Of a DNA stretch of 64,000 nucleotides, positions 53,158 to 60,738 are shown piece after piece. A program made the position numbers and the translations under genes. Position 1 is the first letter of the stretch, and each line of letters begins with the position of its first letter. The DNA is from an uncultured Senegalimassilia sp. GTDB lineage: Bacteria > Actinomycetota > Coriobacteriia > Coriobacteriales > Eggerthellaceae. The notes below the pieces were generated by a model. It was not told the DNA's origin, made no database searches, and saw nothing but the letters and a program-made list of their open reading frames with translations. The stretch spans positions 32,016 to 96,015 of the forward strand of contig NZ_CAKUAT010000010.1 in assembly GCF_934636665.1 (NCBI RefSeq), read 5' to 3'.

Positions 53158-54012
53158 ATGACCGCTGAACCCCCATCCGCATTCGCTTACCTGGGTCCCG
53201 CCGGAACCTATCACGACGAGGCTGCGCGCGCATTCGCCAAACGTTTGGGCATAGACGACCCGCAGCTTATCGAGTGCCCCTCGCTGTCCGAGGTGTTCGA
53301 CTGCGTGGACCGCGGGAAATGCGAATATGGCGTGGTGGCCACGGAAAACGCGCTTGAAGGGCCGGTGACGGCCACGCTCGACAATTTCGCCTTCCGCTCG
53401 AGCGCCACCATCTTGGGCGAGCATGTGCTTGACATCCATCATTGCCTGATCATGCACCCCGAGGCCACCTTGGATGACGTGAAGACGGTCGCCAGCCATC
53501 CGCAGGGCCTGGCGCAGTGCCGCCGTTATCTCAACGACAACCTGCACGGCATCCCCACCGTCACCGTGGCATCCACCGCCGACAGCGCTCGCCGTGCGGC
53601 TGCCGACAAGTCGGTCGCCGGCATCGGCAACGCTTTCGCCGCGCAACTCTACGGCGCGCGCGTGGCCGAGAAAGGCATCGAGGACCACTTCGGCAACCAG
53701 ACGTCGTTCGCGCTCATCGGCCGCCAGGGCCATGTCCCGGTGCTGACGGGCAGCAAGTTCAAGACTTCGCTGGCCCTGTTCCTGCAGGCAAACCGCCCCG
53801 GCGCGCTGCTCATGATCTTGTCCGAGTTCGCCTACGCCGGCATCAACCTGGTCAAGATCCAAAGCCGCCCCACCAAGCAGGCGCTCGGCGACTACATGTT
53901 CTTCGTGGACATCGAAGGCTCCACGCAAGACCTGGAGGTGCAAACCGCCCTGAACTGCCTGCGCCTGAAGCTGCGCGAAGTGAAGGTGCTCGGCAGCTAC
54001 CCGGTGGAATAA
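53158..54012 (+). CDS. pheA: prephenate dehydratase
   Basis: A 284-residue monofunctional enzyme that makes phenylpyruvate for phenylalanine synthesis. The N-terminal domain starts FAYLGPAGTYHDEAARAFA and holds CEYGVVATENALEGPVTATL and a catalytic TSF motif in GNQTSFALIGR (TRF in many relatives). The C-terminal ACT domain (about 200-275: TSLALFLQANRPGALLMIL, IQSRPTKQALGDYMFFVD) binds phenylalanine. No chorismate mutase domain is fused. ATG 53158 has AAGGAG six bases upstream; ATG 53143 lacks one. Confidence 0.94.
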   Translation: MTAEPPSAFAYLGPAGTYHDEAARAFAKRLGIDDPQLIECPSLSEVFDCVDRGKCEYGVVATENALEGPVTATLDNFAFRSSATILGEHVLDIHHCLIMHPEATLDDVKTVASHPQGLAQCRRYLNDNLHGIPTVTVASTADSARRAAADKSVAGIGNAFAAQLYGARVAEKGIEDHFGNQTSFALIGRQGHVPVLTGSKFKTSLALFLQANRPGALLMILSEFAYAGINLVKIQSRPTKQALGDYMFFVDIEGSTQDLEVQTALNCLRLKLREVKVLGSYPVE

Positions 54013-54039
54013 GGCATCTATATATAGGTAGCGAAACGA

Positions 54040-54068
54040 AAGCGGCCGCTCCCAATGAGCGGCCGCTT
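54040..54068. terminator. bidirectional terminator between pheA and mntP
   Basis: AAGCGGCCGCTC and GAGCGGCCGCTT form a perfect 12-bp stem with a five-base loop, between the convergent pheA and mntP genes. Confidence 0.75.
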
Positions 54069-54074
54069 CGCCGT

Positions 54075-54653
54075 TTAGAAGGCGATGACCCCGAGATGCT
54101 CGAGCAGGATCTTCGCGCCGATGAGGATGAGCACCACGCCGCCCGCGATGGTTGCGGGCTTCTCGAAGCGCGCGCCGAAGAAATGGCCCACGGCAACGCC
54201 CACGAAACTGAGGACGAAGGTGGTAACGCCGATGATGATCACGCTCGGCACGATGGCCACCTGCAGAAACGCGAACGTGATACCTACGGCAAGCGCATCG
54301 ATGCTGGTTGCGATGGCCAACATGAGCAGCTCCTTGAGATCGAGCTTGGCGTCTTTCGCTTCCCCGTCTTCCCCGTCGTCCTCGTGGAATGCATCCCATA
54401 GCATCTTGCCGCCCACGAACGCCAGCAACGCGAACGCAATCCAGTGGTCGATGGGAGTGATAAGGCCGGCAAGCTGACTACCCAGCGCCCAGCCGACAAG
54501 GGGCATGAGCGCTTGGAACCCGCCGAAAAACAGCGAGATGACCACCGCCTGCCTCATGTTCAGGCGGCTCATGCCCAATCCCTTGCAAATGGAAACGGCG
54601 AAGGCATCCATGGAAAGCCCCACGCCGATCAAGAACAACTCAACGAACCCCAC
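54075..54653 (-). CDS. mntP: manganese efflux pump MntP
   Basis: A 192-residue membrane protein with six predicted helices and the two MntP repeats with acidic ligands: GVGLSMDAFAVSICKGLGM and IATSIDALAVGITFAFL. Exports Mn2+. The GTG at 54653 (MGFVELFLIGVG) has GAGAGGG upstream and gives the usual family length of about 190; longer in-frame starts run into the hairpin at 54713-54780. I see no yybP-ykoY riboswitch core in the leader. Confidence 0.9.
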   Translation of the reverse strand: MGFVELFLIGVGLSMDAFAVSICKGLGMSRLNMRQAVVISLFFGGFQALMPLVGWALGSQLAGLITPIDHWIAFALLAFVGGKMLWDAFHEDDGEDGEAKDAKLDLKELLMLAIATSIDALAVGITFAFLQVAIVPSVIIIGVTTFVLSFVGVAVGHFFGARFEKPATIAGGVVLILIGAKILLEHLGVIAF

Positions 54654-54712
54654 GATGACCCTCTCGTCTTGAACCCTACCCTCATCGAGCGCGTGAACCC
54701 GCGCCCCCGAAC

Positions 54713-54780
54713 GGACGCATAACGCTACGTCCCCGAACTGTCCGAATCGCGACAATTCGTGGACGTAACGTTATGCGTCC
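54713..54780. repeat. 68-bp near-palindrome between the MutY-like gene and mntP
   Basis: Arms 54713-54732 and 54761-54780 are inverted copies of 20 bases with one mismatch, and an inner pair (CGAACTGTC and GACAATTCG, one mismatch) extends the stem, leaving an eight-base loop. A stem of about 29 bp is longer than a normal terminator and could be a REP/MITE-type element or a regulatory structure. Confidence 0.6.
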
Positions 54781-54802
54781 GGAATTTGCGCGCCGCTATT
54801 CC

Positions 54803-55696
54803 TTATGCGAACAGACGGCCATCCTCCTGGCGAAAGAAGCCCTCCCGCTCCAGATCGGCGCAGATGCCGGCGAACAGCTGCGGATCGAGCGCATCCCGCC
54901 CGGCCGAGCGCTCCTCGGCATCCAAACGCGCCGCCGCCTGCTCGACGGCGATGCCCGGGCAGGCCAGCACGATGCGCACCAGGCACGCGCGCTTCTGCCG
55001 ACGCGACCCCTCGAACGCCGACTGGCGCGTGTAATGTGCGCTTCGGCGCGAGGCGTTGCCCACCTGCGACTTCAGGTCCGCGCCCACGTCCAGCAGCGCG
55101 TAATACCACTGTCGAACCTGGCCCGCTTCAGGACAGCAAGCCGCCACCAAGGGTTCGAGCTGCTTGTCGGAGACCGCTTCGCAATCGGGGAACAGCGTAT
55201 GGATGAACACCGTGCGCACGTTCGTCTCGATGTAGATGGCAGGTAGGTTGCGGGCGAAGGCGGTGACGCCGGCCGCCGTTGCCGGCCCAATGCCCGGCAG
55301 CTCACGAAGCTGGTCCACCGTTTCGGGCAGGCGACCGCCGAAACGCTGAGAGCATTCCTCGGCCGCGCGCTTGAGCGCCAGGGCGCGACGGTTATAGCCG
55401 AGCCCCTGCCATTCGGCCAGCACATCGGCCGGCGCGGCCGAAGCCAGCGCATCAGGGGAAGGGAACATACCCATCCAGCGCTCCCAGCGCCCCAGCACGC
55501 GTTTGACCTGCGTCTGCTGGAGCATGACCTCGCTCACCAGCACGCCGTAAGCGTCGTCGATGCTGCGCCACGGCAAGTCGCGATACAGCCGTCTTCCCTC
55601 GGAGAGCACATAACGGCAGAACTCGTCCTGAGACATAGCGGCGCCCGCGGGCCAAACCGCGGACGCCGCCAAATCGGCTATGCTTTTGCGCGCCAC
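54803..55696 (-). CDS. MutY/HhH-GPD-family DNA glycosylase without Fe-S ligands
   Basis: A 297-residue member of the MutY branch of helix-hairpin-helix glycosylases. SEVMLQQTQVKRVLGRW (55-71) has the MutY catalytic Glu, and LPGIGPATAAGVTAFA (133-148) is the HhH. The catalytic Asp motif (LDGNV in MutY) is IETNVRT (156-162), with Glu157 in its place. The C-X6-C-X2-C-X5-C cluster that should follow YYALLDVGADL is absent. No MutT-like C-terminal domain is evident; a short winged region replaces it. It may act on a base other than adenine. I took GTG 55696, two bases past the Rrf2 stop; ATG 55636 (MSQDEF) is possible. Same strand as the Rrf2 and AAA+-like genes. Confidence 0.8.
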   Translation of the reverse strand: MARKSIADLAASAVWPAGAAMSQDEFCRYVLSEGRRLYRDLPWRSIDDAYGVLVSEVMLQQTQVKRVLGRWERWMGMFPSPDALASAAPADVLAEWQGLGYNRRALALKRAAEECSQRFGGRLPETVDQLRELPGIGPATAAGVTAFARNLPAIYIETNVRTVFIHTLFPDCEAVSDKQLEPLVAACCPEAGQVRQWYYALLDVGADLKSQVGNASRRSAHYTRQSAFEGSRRQKRACLVRIVLACPGIAVEQAAARLDAEERSAGRDALDPQLFAGICADLEREGFFRQEDGRLFA

Positions 55697-55698
55697 GC

Positions 55699-56220
55699 CT
55701 ACGACTGCGCTTCCTCGATTGCCGGCTGAACGCCGCATCCGCCGCAGATATCCACCGGGCACGACATGCGCGCAGTGGGAGGCGCCGAATCGATGGCCTT
55801 CCTGATGACGGGATGCCGCCCGCCCTGTTCCATGAGCTCTTTGAGCGTGATGGAGTCGAAATAGCTGTTCAGCAGGCTGTCCGCACCCATCCACAACTTG
55901 TTGTACGAGCACCCTCCGCGACGCTTGCAATACTCGGCGTCCACCGCGCACAGCGAGACGCTGACCGGACCCTGCACCGCCTCGAGCACCTCGAGCAGCG
56001 TGATTTGAGCCGGGTCGCAATCAAGCGCAAGGCCGCCGCGCGCACCGCGCACCGTCTTGATAAGCCCGCCTTTCACCAGATCGTGCTGGATGCTGCGCGC
56101 AAACGCATACGGGATGTCCTCCTGCTCGGAGATATCGGCGACCGACACGTACGAGTCGCCGCTTTCGTATGCGGCCTCCAAGATGCGAAGCGCGTAATCG
56201 CAACGTCGCGTGATATCCAT
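55699..56220 (-). CDS. Rrf2-family transcriptional regulator
   Basis: A 173-residue winged-helix regulator of the IscR/NsrR group. MDITRRCDYALRILEAAYE and VRGARGGLALDCDPAQITLL match the family. Three cysteines in LCAVDAEYCKRRGGC (residues about 93-107) are placed as IscR/NsrR cluster ligands, so it probably holds an Fe-S cluster and senses oxidative, nitrosative or iron status. Four more Cys (CPVDICGGCG) lie near the C terminus. Its ATG overlaps the stop of the AAA+-like gene (TAATG). Confidence 0.88.
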   Translation of the reverse strand: MDITRRCDYALRILEAAYESGDSYVSVADISEQEDIPYAFARSIQHDLVKGGLIKTVRGARGGLALDCDPAQITLLEVLEAVQGPVSVSLCAVDAEYCKRRGGCSYNKLWMGADSLLNSYFDSITLKELMEQGGRHPVIRKAIDSAPPTARMSCPVDICGGCGVQPAIEEAQS

Positions 56221-57782
56221 TACTGCCCGTCCCCCTTCAACAGGTCGTCCAAATGGTCGAGCTCCCTCCTAAAGTCATCGACCACCGCTTGCTCGAGCGC
56301 CTTGTACTCCGGCGAATCGAGCGGCTGGTATGCAGCCAGCTTATCGAACAGGTTGTCCGTAGTCACCGGGATGTAGCGCCGCTTGGTGAGGCTGTCCTTG
56401 TACGCTTCCTCGATGGCCTCGCGCGCCGCCATGTGCATGTCGAAACGCGGCATTCCCTGCGAGAACCTGACCAGCTGATCGCGGTCGACGCCGCGCACGG
56501 ACGGGTGCTCGCGAGCGATCTCCATCCAAATGTCGGCTCGTTCCTTCTCGGTGGGATAGTCGATGTCCACCGCCGAGACCGGTCCCAGCAGATCGAAGAA
56601 ATACGGGTCCACGTCGTTGCCGAGCGCCGAGGTGCACAACACGAACACGTCAGGGTCGTCGGCCGAGGAACGGATGAGGTTGACCGCCTCGCGCGCCCCG
56701 CGTGAAAGCGTGGACATGATCAGCCCGCCGATATCCTCGGGTTGATCGAATGCGGGCGCCGCCCACAGGTCGATGTCCTCGATGACGAGCACGGCCGGCT
56801 CCTCGAAGGCGTTGCGAGCTTGGTTGAGCTTGGGCTGGCGGTCGGCCTGGGCCATGACGCACAGCACGGGCATGCCCTGCATGTTCTCCTCCATGCGCAT
56901 GCGCAGCACCGGAAGCCCCAGCTCGCCGCACGTGGCCATCATGAACTGGTTGGCGTCCTCACGTGCTGGGCTGCGAATGAGCAGCGCGTCGCACGCGGGC
57001 ATGCGGTCAAGCCCATGGCGCACGTTGAGCTGGCGCACGAGCTGCTGGAACTCAGGGTCCTTCTGCATGCCGAGGCCGAGCGATCGCACCGAGCGAACCG
57101 CCTCGTCATAGCCCACGAGCTCCTTATAGGTGAGATGCTCGATGGGAGCGAGCACGGGCTGCGCAGCGGCAGCGGCGGGCGCGGGCTTTCCCGCAGGCGT
57201 CTGCGGCTTTTCGGACGGCGCCGGGCCGGCCGCCACAGGCCGCTCCCCCGCGGCATCCGCTCCAGCCGTCGGGGCCGCAGCGCTTGCAGCCGCGTCGCCT
57301 TCGGGCTTGCCGGCGTCGGCAGGCGCACCCGGAGCCGTGAGATGCTCCACGCGCAGCACACGCGGGCCGCCCTCGCCCATCATGTCCTGCGAAATCATGT
57401 CGGTCATATCCTCGAGCTCGTCACGTGACAGCCCGAACTCCTCGAGCTTGGCAAGGGCAAGCTCCTGCAGCTGATCCGCGCAGGCGGCCACCTCGTCGCT
57501 GGACAGGTACGGCTCCATGCGCTCGAATACGTATTCGGCAATGCTGCGCTCCTTCAGGGTGCACGCCAAACGCCATGCGCGCTTCAGGCCGGCAATGGCG
57601 GCTTCGGAGGGCACGGCGCCCTCGGCTGCCTGGCCGCGCTCGAACGCCGCCAGGTACAGATGCAGCGCCAGCATAAGGTTTCCCTGCTCAGCAGCCTGTT
57701 CAGCGCTGTTCAGGTATCCGGAAACGGAGCTGGACGGCTCATCGCTTCGGCTGGGCATATCGTTCATGTCGTTATCAAACAT
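56220..57782 (-). CDS. AAA+-like protein with a degenerate Walker A motif
   Basis: A 520-residue protein. The N-terminal region (about 20-130) is helical and TPR-like (SAEQAAEQGNLMLALHLYLA); an Ala/Pro-rich linker (about 140-205) follows; the rest resembles an FtsH/CbxX-type AAA+ module: VGYDEAVRSVRSLGLGMQ, Walker-B-like VLVIEDIDLWAAP, FFDLLGPVSAVDIDYPTEKE and HMAAREAIEEAYKD. At the Walker A place stands LLIRSPAREDANQFMMA, lacking the GxxGxGK[ST] core, so normal ATP binding is doubtful. Substrate unknown. The ATG at 57782 has AAGGAGG eight bases upstream. The Rrf2 start overlaps its stop. Confidence 0.75.
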   Translation of the reverse strand: MFDNDMNDMPSRSDEPSSSVSGYLNSAEQAAEQGNLMLALHLYLAAFERGQAAEGAVPSEAAIAGLKRAWRLACTLKERSIAEYVFERMEPYLSSDEVAACADQLQELALAKLEEFGLSRDELEDMTDMISQDMMGEGGPRVLRVEHLTAPGAPADAGKPEGDAAASAAAPTAGADAAGERPVAAGPAPSEKPQTPAGKPAPAAAAAQPVLAPIEHLTYKELVGYDEAVRSVRSLGLGMQKDPEFQQLVRQLNVRHGLDRMPACDALLIRSPAREDANQFMMATCGELGLPVLRMRMEENMQGMPVLCVMAQADRQPKLNQARNAFEEPAVLVIEDIDLWAAPAFDQPEDIGGLIMSTLSRGAREAVNLIRSSADDPDVFVLCTSALGNDVDPYFFDLLGPVSAVDIDYPTEKERADIWMEIAREHPSVRGVDRDQLVRFSQGMPRFDMHMAAREAIEEAYKDSLTKRRYIPVTTDNLFDKLAAYQPLDSPEYKALEQAVVDDFRRELDHLDDLLKGDGQ

Positions 57783-58107
57783 CGACCCAACCTCCTTCAA
57801 GTGTCAAAATAGCTATAGTTCGGTATCATTTTACCGGAAGCGGCTCCAATGCGGCCGCAAGCCAAGAAATCGAAACAAACCTGTCACCCGGGCAAGCAAA
57901 GACGAGCCCGCCATCCGGAGATGCCACGACGACCCCATCGGCAGAACACGCTGATAGAAGACGATTCTCCAACGCGCCGCGAAGCCCCCCATCACCCGTA
58001 AAACGCGAATAGCGAACCCCCAAGCGCTTCAGGAAATCCCATCGCCCAACAACGGGGACCCCGGCCCCAAGGCTGCGACCAGTCCGCGCGAGCTCACCCG
58101 AAGGCGT
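57783..58107. other. intergenic, no gene supported
   Basis: Interval between the HAD phosphatase stop and the AAA+-like gene. An open minus-strand frame of 65 codons (57826-58023) shows no codon bias and no Shine-Dalgarno sequence, so I do not call it. The part next to 57,800-57,840 is AT-rich and probably carries the promoter of the AAA+-like/Rrf2/MutY-like unit. Confidence 0.4.
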
Positions 58108-58821
58108 TTACCACTCCAGCACCTGATAGCCGCGTTCGCGGGCGGTACGCCCGAGCGGGCGGTCCGGGCATACGGCAAACCCCTGCTCAGCGCCGGCGAG
58201 CAGGGCGCGATCGGAGTGATGGTCGCCATAGGCCGCCACCAGCTCCCAGCCGCCTTCGCCCCACTTCGCGTTGGCGAAACGGCGCAGCTCAATCATCTTG
58301 CGGTCGCCTTCCACCGGCACCCCGTCCACCTCGCAGGCGTACGTGCCGTCATAGTTCACCTTCATGCGCGTGGAAATCTGATAATCGAAGGGCAGGTCGC
58401 GCATGGCACGTTCGATGATGGGCTCGAAGGTTGCCGATACGCATACCACCGCAACGCCCTGCTCATGCCATGCATCCATAGCCTGCCTGGCCTGCTCGCG
58501 CACATGCGGGGCCACGCATTCGTCATAGAAATCATGAAGAAAGGCGTCCACCTCAGCCTTGGACTTGCCGGCGAAGGCGCGGAACACCAGCCCGCGCACC
58601 CACGCCTCGCTCTGCGGCAGGCGCAACTTGTAGGCCGCGGCCCACAGCCCGATGCGCAGCAACACCGTGGGGTTGAGCATGCGCAGCTTCGCCAGATGCA
58701 GCACCAGCATGACGGGCGAGTTCCCGTCAAGCGAAGTGCCGTCGAAATCGAACGCGGCAAGCCGCACCGGGCCCTCCCCGATGCGGCTTGCCGTCTGCAT
58801 TGCCTCTGATTGTGCGGTCAT
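58108..58821 (-). CDS. HAD-superfamily hydrolase, subfamily IB (PSPase-like)
   Basis: A 237-residue phosphatase. Motif I FDFDGTSLDG carries the nucleophilic Asp, motif II VVCVSATFEPI the Ser, a Lys lies in EGDRKMIELRRF, and the Asp pair is in AYGDHHSDRALL. The helical cap lies at residues 30-115. The family includes phosphoserine phosphatases and lysophosphatidate or nucleotide phosphatases; the substrate is not predictable. ATG 58821 has AAGGC upstream; ATG 58800 is possible. Confidence 0.85.
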   Translation of the reverse strand: MTAQSEAMQTASRIGEGPVRLAAFDFDGTSLDGNSPVMLVLHLAKLRMLNPTVLLRIGLWAAAYKLRLPQSEAWVRGLVFRAFAGKSKAEVDAFLHDFYDECVAPHVREQARQAMDAWHEQGVAVVCVSATFEPIIERAMRDLPFDYQISTRMKVNYDGTYACEVDGVPVEGDRKMIELRRFANAKWGEGGWELVAAYGDHHSDRALLAGAEQGFAVCPDRPLGRTARERGYQVLEW

Positions 58822-58872
58822 GTGCGCGCGCCTTCATCCCAAGCCGAGCCGAGCCGCGCGCCCCTCTGCACG

Positions 58873-60738
58873 CTACTCGCCTTCGACGCCGTCTTCCTCG
58901 AACTGAGAATTATACAGTTCAGCATACGCGCCGCCAAGGGAGAGAAGCTCCTCATGCGTGCCCTGCTCGACGATGTCACCATGCTGTAACACGCAGATGA
59001 GGTCGGCGTTTTTGATGGTAGACAGCCTGTGCGCGATCACGAACGACGTGCGGCCCGTCATCAGGTTGTCCATGGCCTTCTGGATGCGCTCCTCGGTTCG
59101 CGTGTCCACGCTTGAGGTTGCCTCGTCAAGGATGAGCATGCGCCTGTTGGCCAAGATGGCGCGGGCGATGGTGAGCAGCTGCCGCTGACCTGCACTGATG
59201 TTGCTGGCATCCTCGTTGATCACCGTGTCGTAGCCATGCGGCAGCGTGGTGATGAAATGGTGCACGTACGCCGCGCGCGCCGCAGCCTCCACCTCGGCGT
59301 CGGTAGCGTCGAGCTTGCCGTAGGCGATGTTGTCGCGCACCGTGCCGTTGAACAGCCACGTGTCCTGCAGCACCATACCGAACTGGTTGCGCACGTCGGT
59401 ACGCGAGAACTCGCGGATATCGGTGCCGCCCAGGCGGATGGCGCCCGCGTCAACATCATAGAAGCGCATGAGCAGCTTGACCATGGTGGTCTTGCCCGCG
59501 CCGGTGGGGCCCACGAGCGCCACGGTCTGACCCTGGCGCACTTTCGCGGAGAAGTCGCCGATGACGGGCTTTTCGGGATCGTAACCGAAGCGCACGTGAT
59601 CGAACTCCACGTCGCAATCCACGTCGGCGGCATTAGCCGTAGGCTTCTCCGCCTCAAGCTCGGGCTCCTCCAGGAAGGCGAAGATGCGCTCGGCTGCGGC
59701 AGCCATCTGCTGCAGCACGTTGCCCACCTGCGAGAGCTGCGTGATGGGCTGCGTGAAGTTTTTCACGTACTGGATGAACGCCTGGATGTCGCCGACGGTG
59801 ATGACGCCTTGCACAGCCAGCACGCTGCCCGCCAGCGCCACGCCCACGTAGCCCAGATTCCCCACGAAGTTCATGATGGGCTGCATCAAGCCCGACAGGA
59901 ATTGGGATTTCCAAGCGCTTTCGCAGAGTTTCGCGTTGGTCTTACCGAACGTCTCGGCCACCGCCTGCTCGCGATTGAACGCGCGCACGATGGCATGGCC
60001 GGAAAACGTCTCCTCTACCTGCCCGTTGATGGCGCCGAGCATGGCCTGCTGGGCCCTGAAGTGCTTCTGCGAGGCCTTCACCACGGTGAATATGAGCACC
60101 AAGGACACCGGCAGGATGAGCACGGTGATGCCCGTGAGCAGCGGGTTGATGGTCAGCATCATGATCACCACGCCCACGATGGTGGTTGCGGAGATGATGA
60201 GCTGCGTCACGCCCTGGTTGAGGCTTTGCCCGAGCGTATCCACGTCGTTGGTGATGCGCGAGAGCGTGTCGCCGGTGGAGTTGCGCTCGAAATATCCCAC
60301 GGGCATGCGGTCGATCTTCTCGGCGATGGCGCGGCGCAGCCCGTAGCAGGTGCGCTGTGAAACGCTCGTCATCATCCAGCCCTGCACGAAGCTGCACGCC
60401 GCGCTGACCAGGTACAGCACCAGCGTCGCCGCGATGATGCCGGCGATGGCGTCGAAGTCGATGCCGCCGGTGCCGCCCACCTTCGCCACCAAGCCCTCGA
60501 ACAGCTCCGTGGTGGCCTGCGAGAGCACCTTCGGGCCCACGATGTTGAACGCCGCCGAGCCGATGGCGAAGATGATGGCGAGCACGAGCGCCGCTTTGAA
60601 CTGGCCCATGAAACGAACGAGCTTGCCGATGGAGCCCTTGAAGTCCTTCGCCTTCTCACCGGGCATCATGCGCGCGCCCGGCCCGTGCGGCCGGCGGCGT
60701 TGCGTGACCTTCTTCAGATCCTCGTTATTCGCGCTCAT
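58873..60738 (-). CDS. ABC exporter half-transporter, canonical ATPase site
   Basis: A 621-residue fused membrane/ATPase subunit of the multidrug-lipid exporter type. An N-terminal cytosolic stretch, six membrane helices (about 45-320) and the ATPase domain: LVGPTGAGKTTMVKLLMRFY, signature NISAGQRQLLTIARAI (SAGQ instead of SGGQ), Walker B LILDEATSSVD with the catalytic Glu, and switch His in VIAHRLSTI. It overlaps the partner gene by four bases (ATGA) and is its heterodimer mate. Substrate unknown; context with a MarR regulator suggests drug or toxic-compound export. Confidence 0.92.
   Translation of the reverse strand: MSANNEDLKKVTQRRRPHGPGARMMPGEKAKDFKGSIGKLVRFMGQFKAALVLAIIFAIGSAAFNIVGPKVLSQATTELFEGLVAKVGGTGGIDFDAIAGIIAATLVLYLVSAACSFVQGWMMTSVSQRTCYGLRRAIAEKIDRMPVGYFERNSTGDTLSRITNDVDTLGQSLNQGVTQLIISATTIVGVVIMMLTINPLLTGITVLILPVSLVLIFTVVKASQKHFRAQQAMLGAINGQVEETFSGHAIVRAFNREQAVAETFGKTNAKLCESAWKSQFLSGLMQPIMNFVGNLGYVGVALAGSVLAVQGVITVGDIQAFIQYVKNFTQPITQLSQVGNVLQQMAAAAERIFAFLEEPELEAEKPTANAADVDCDVEFDHVRFGYDPEKPVIGDFSAKVRQGQTVALVGPTGAGKTTMVKLLMRFYDVDAGAIRLGGTDIREFSRTDVRNQFGMVLQDTWLFNGTVRDNIAYGKLDATDAEVEAAARAAYVHHFITTLPHGYDTVINEDASNISAGQRQLLTIARAILANRRMLILDEATSSVDTRTEERIQKAMDNLMTGRTSFVIAHRLSTIKNADLICVLQHGDIVEQGTHEELLSLGGAYAELYNSQFEEDGVEGE

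Noticed and set aside
54654..54802. yybP-ykoY manganese riboswitch ahead of mntP
   Set aside because: The conserved loop sequences of that riboswitch are not seen; the structure present is a simple long hairpin.
57802..57807. Consensus -35 TTGACA on the minus strand before the AAA+-like gene
   Set aside because: The matching -10 position would fall around the start codon and there is no -10-like sequence there.
57826..58023. 65-codon minus-strand frame upstream of the AAA+-like gene
   Set aside because: No third-position GC bias, no ribosome site and no recognisable motif.
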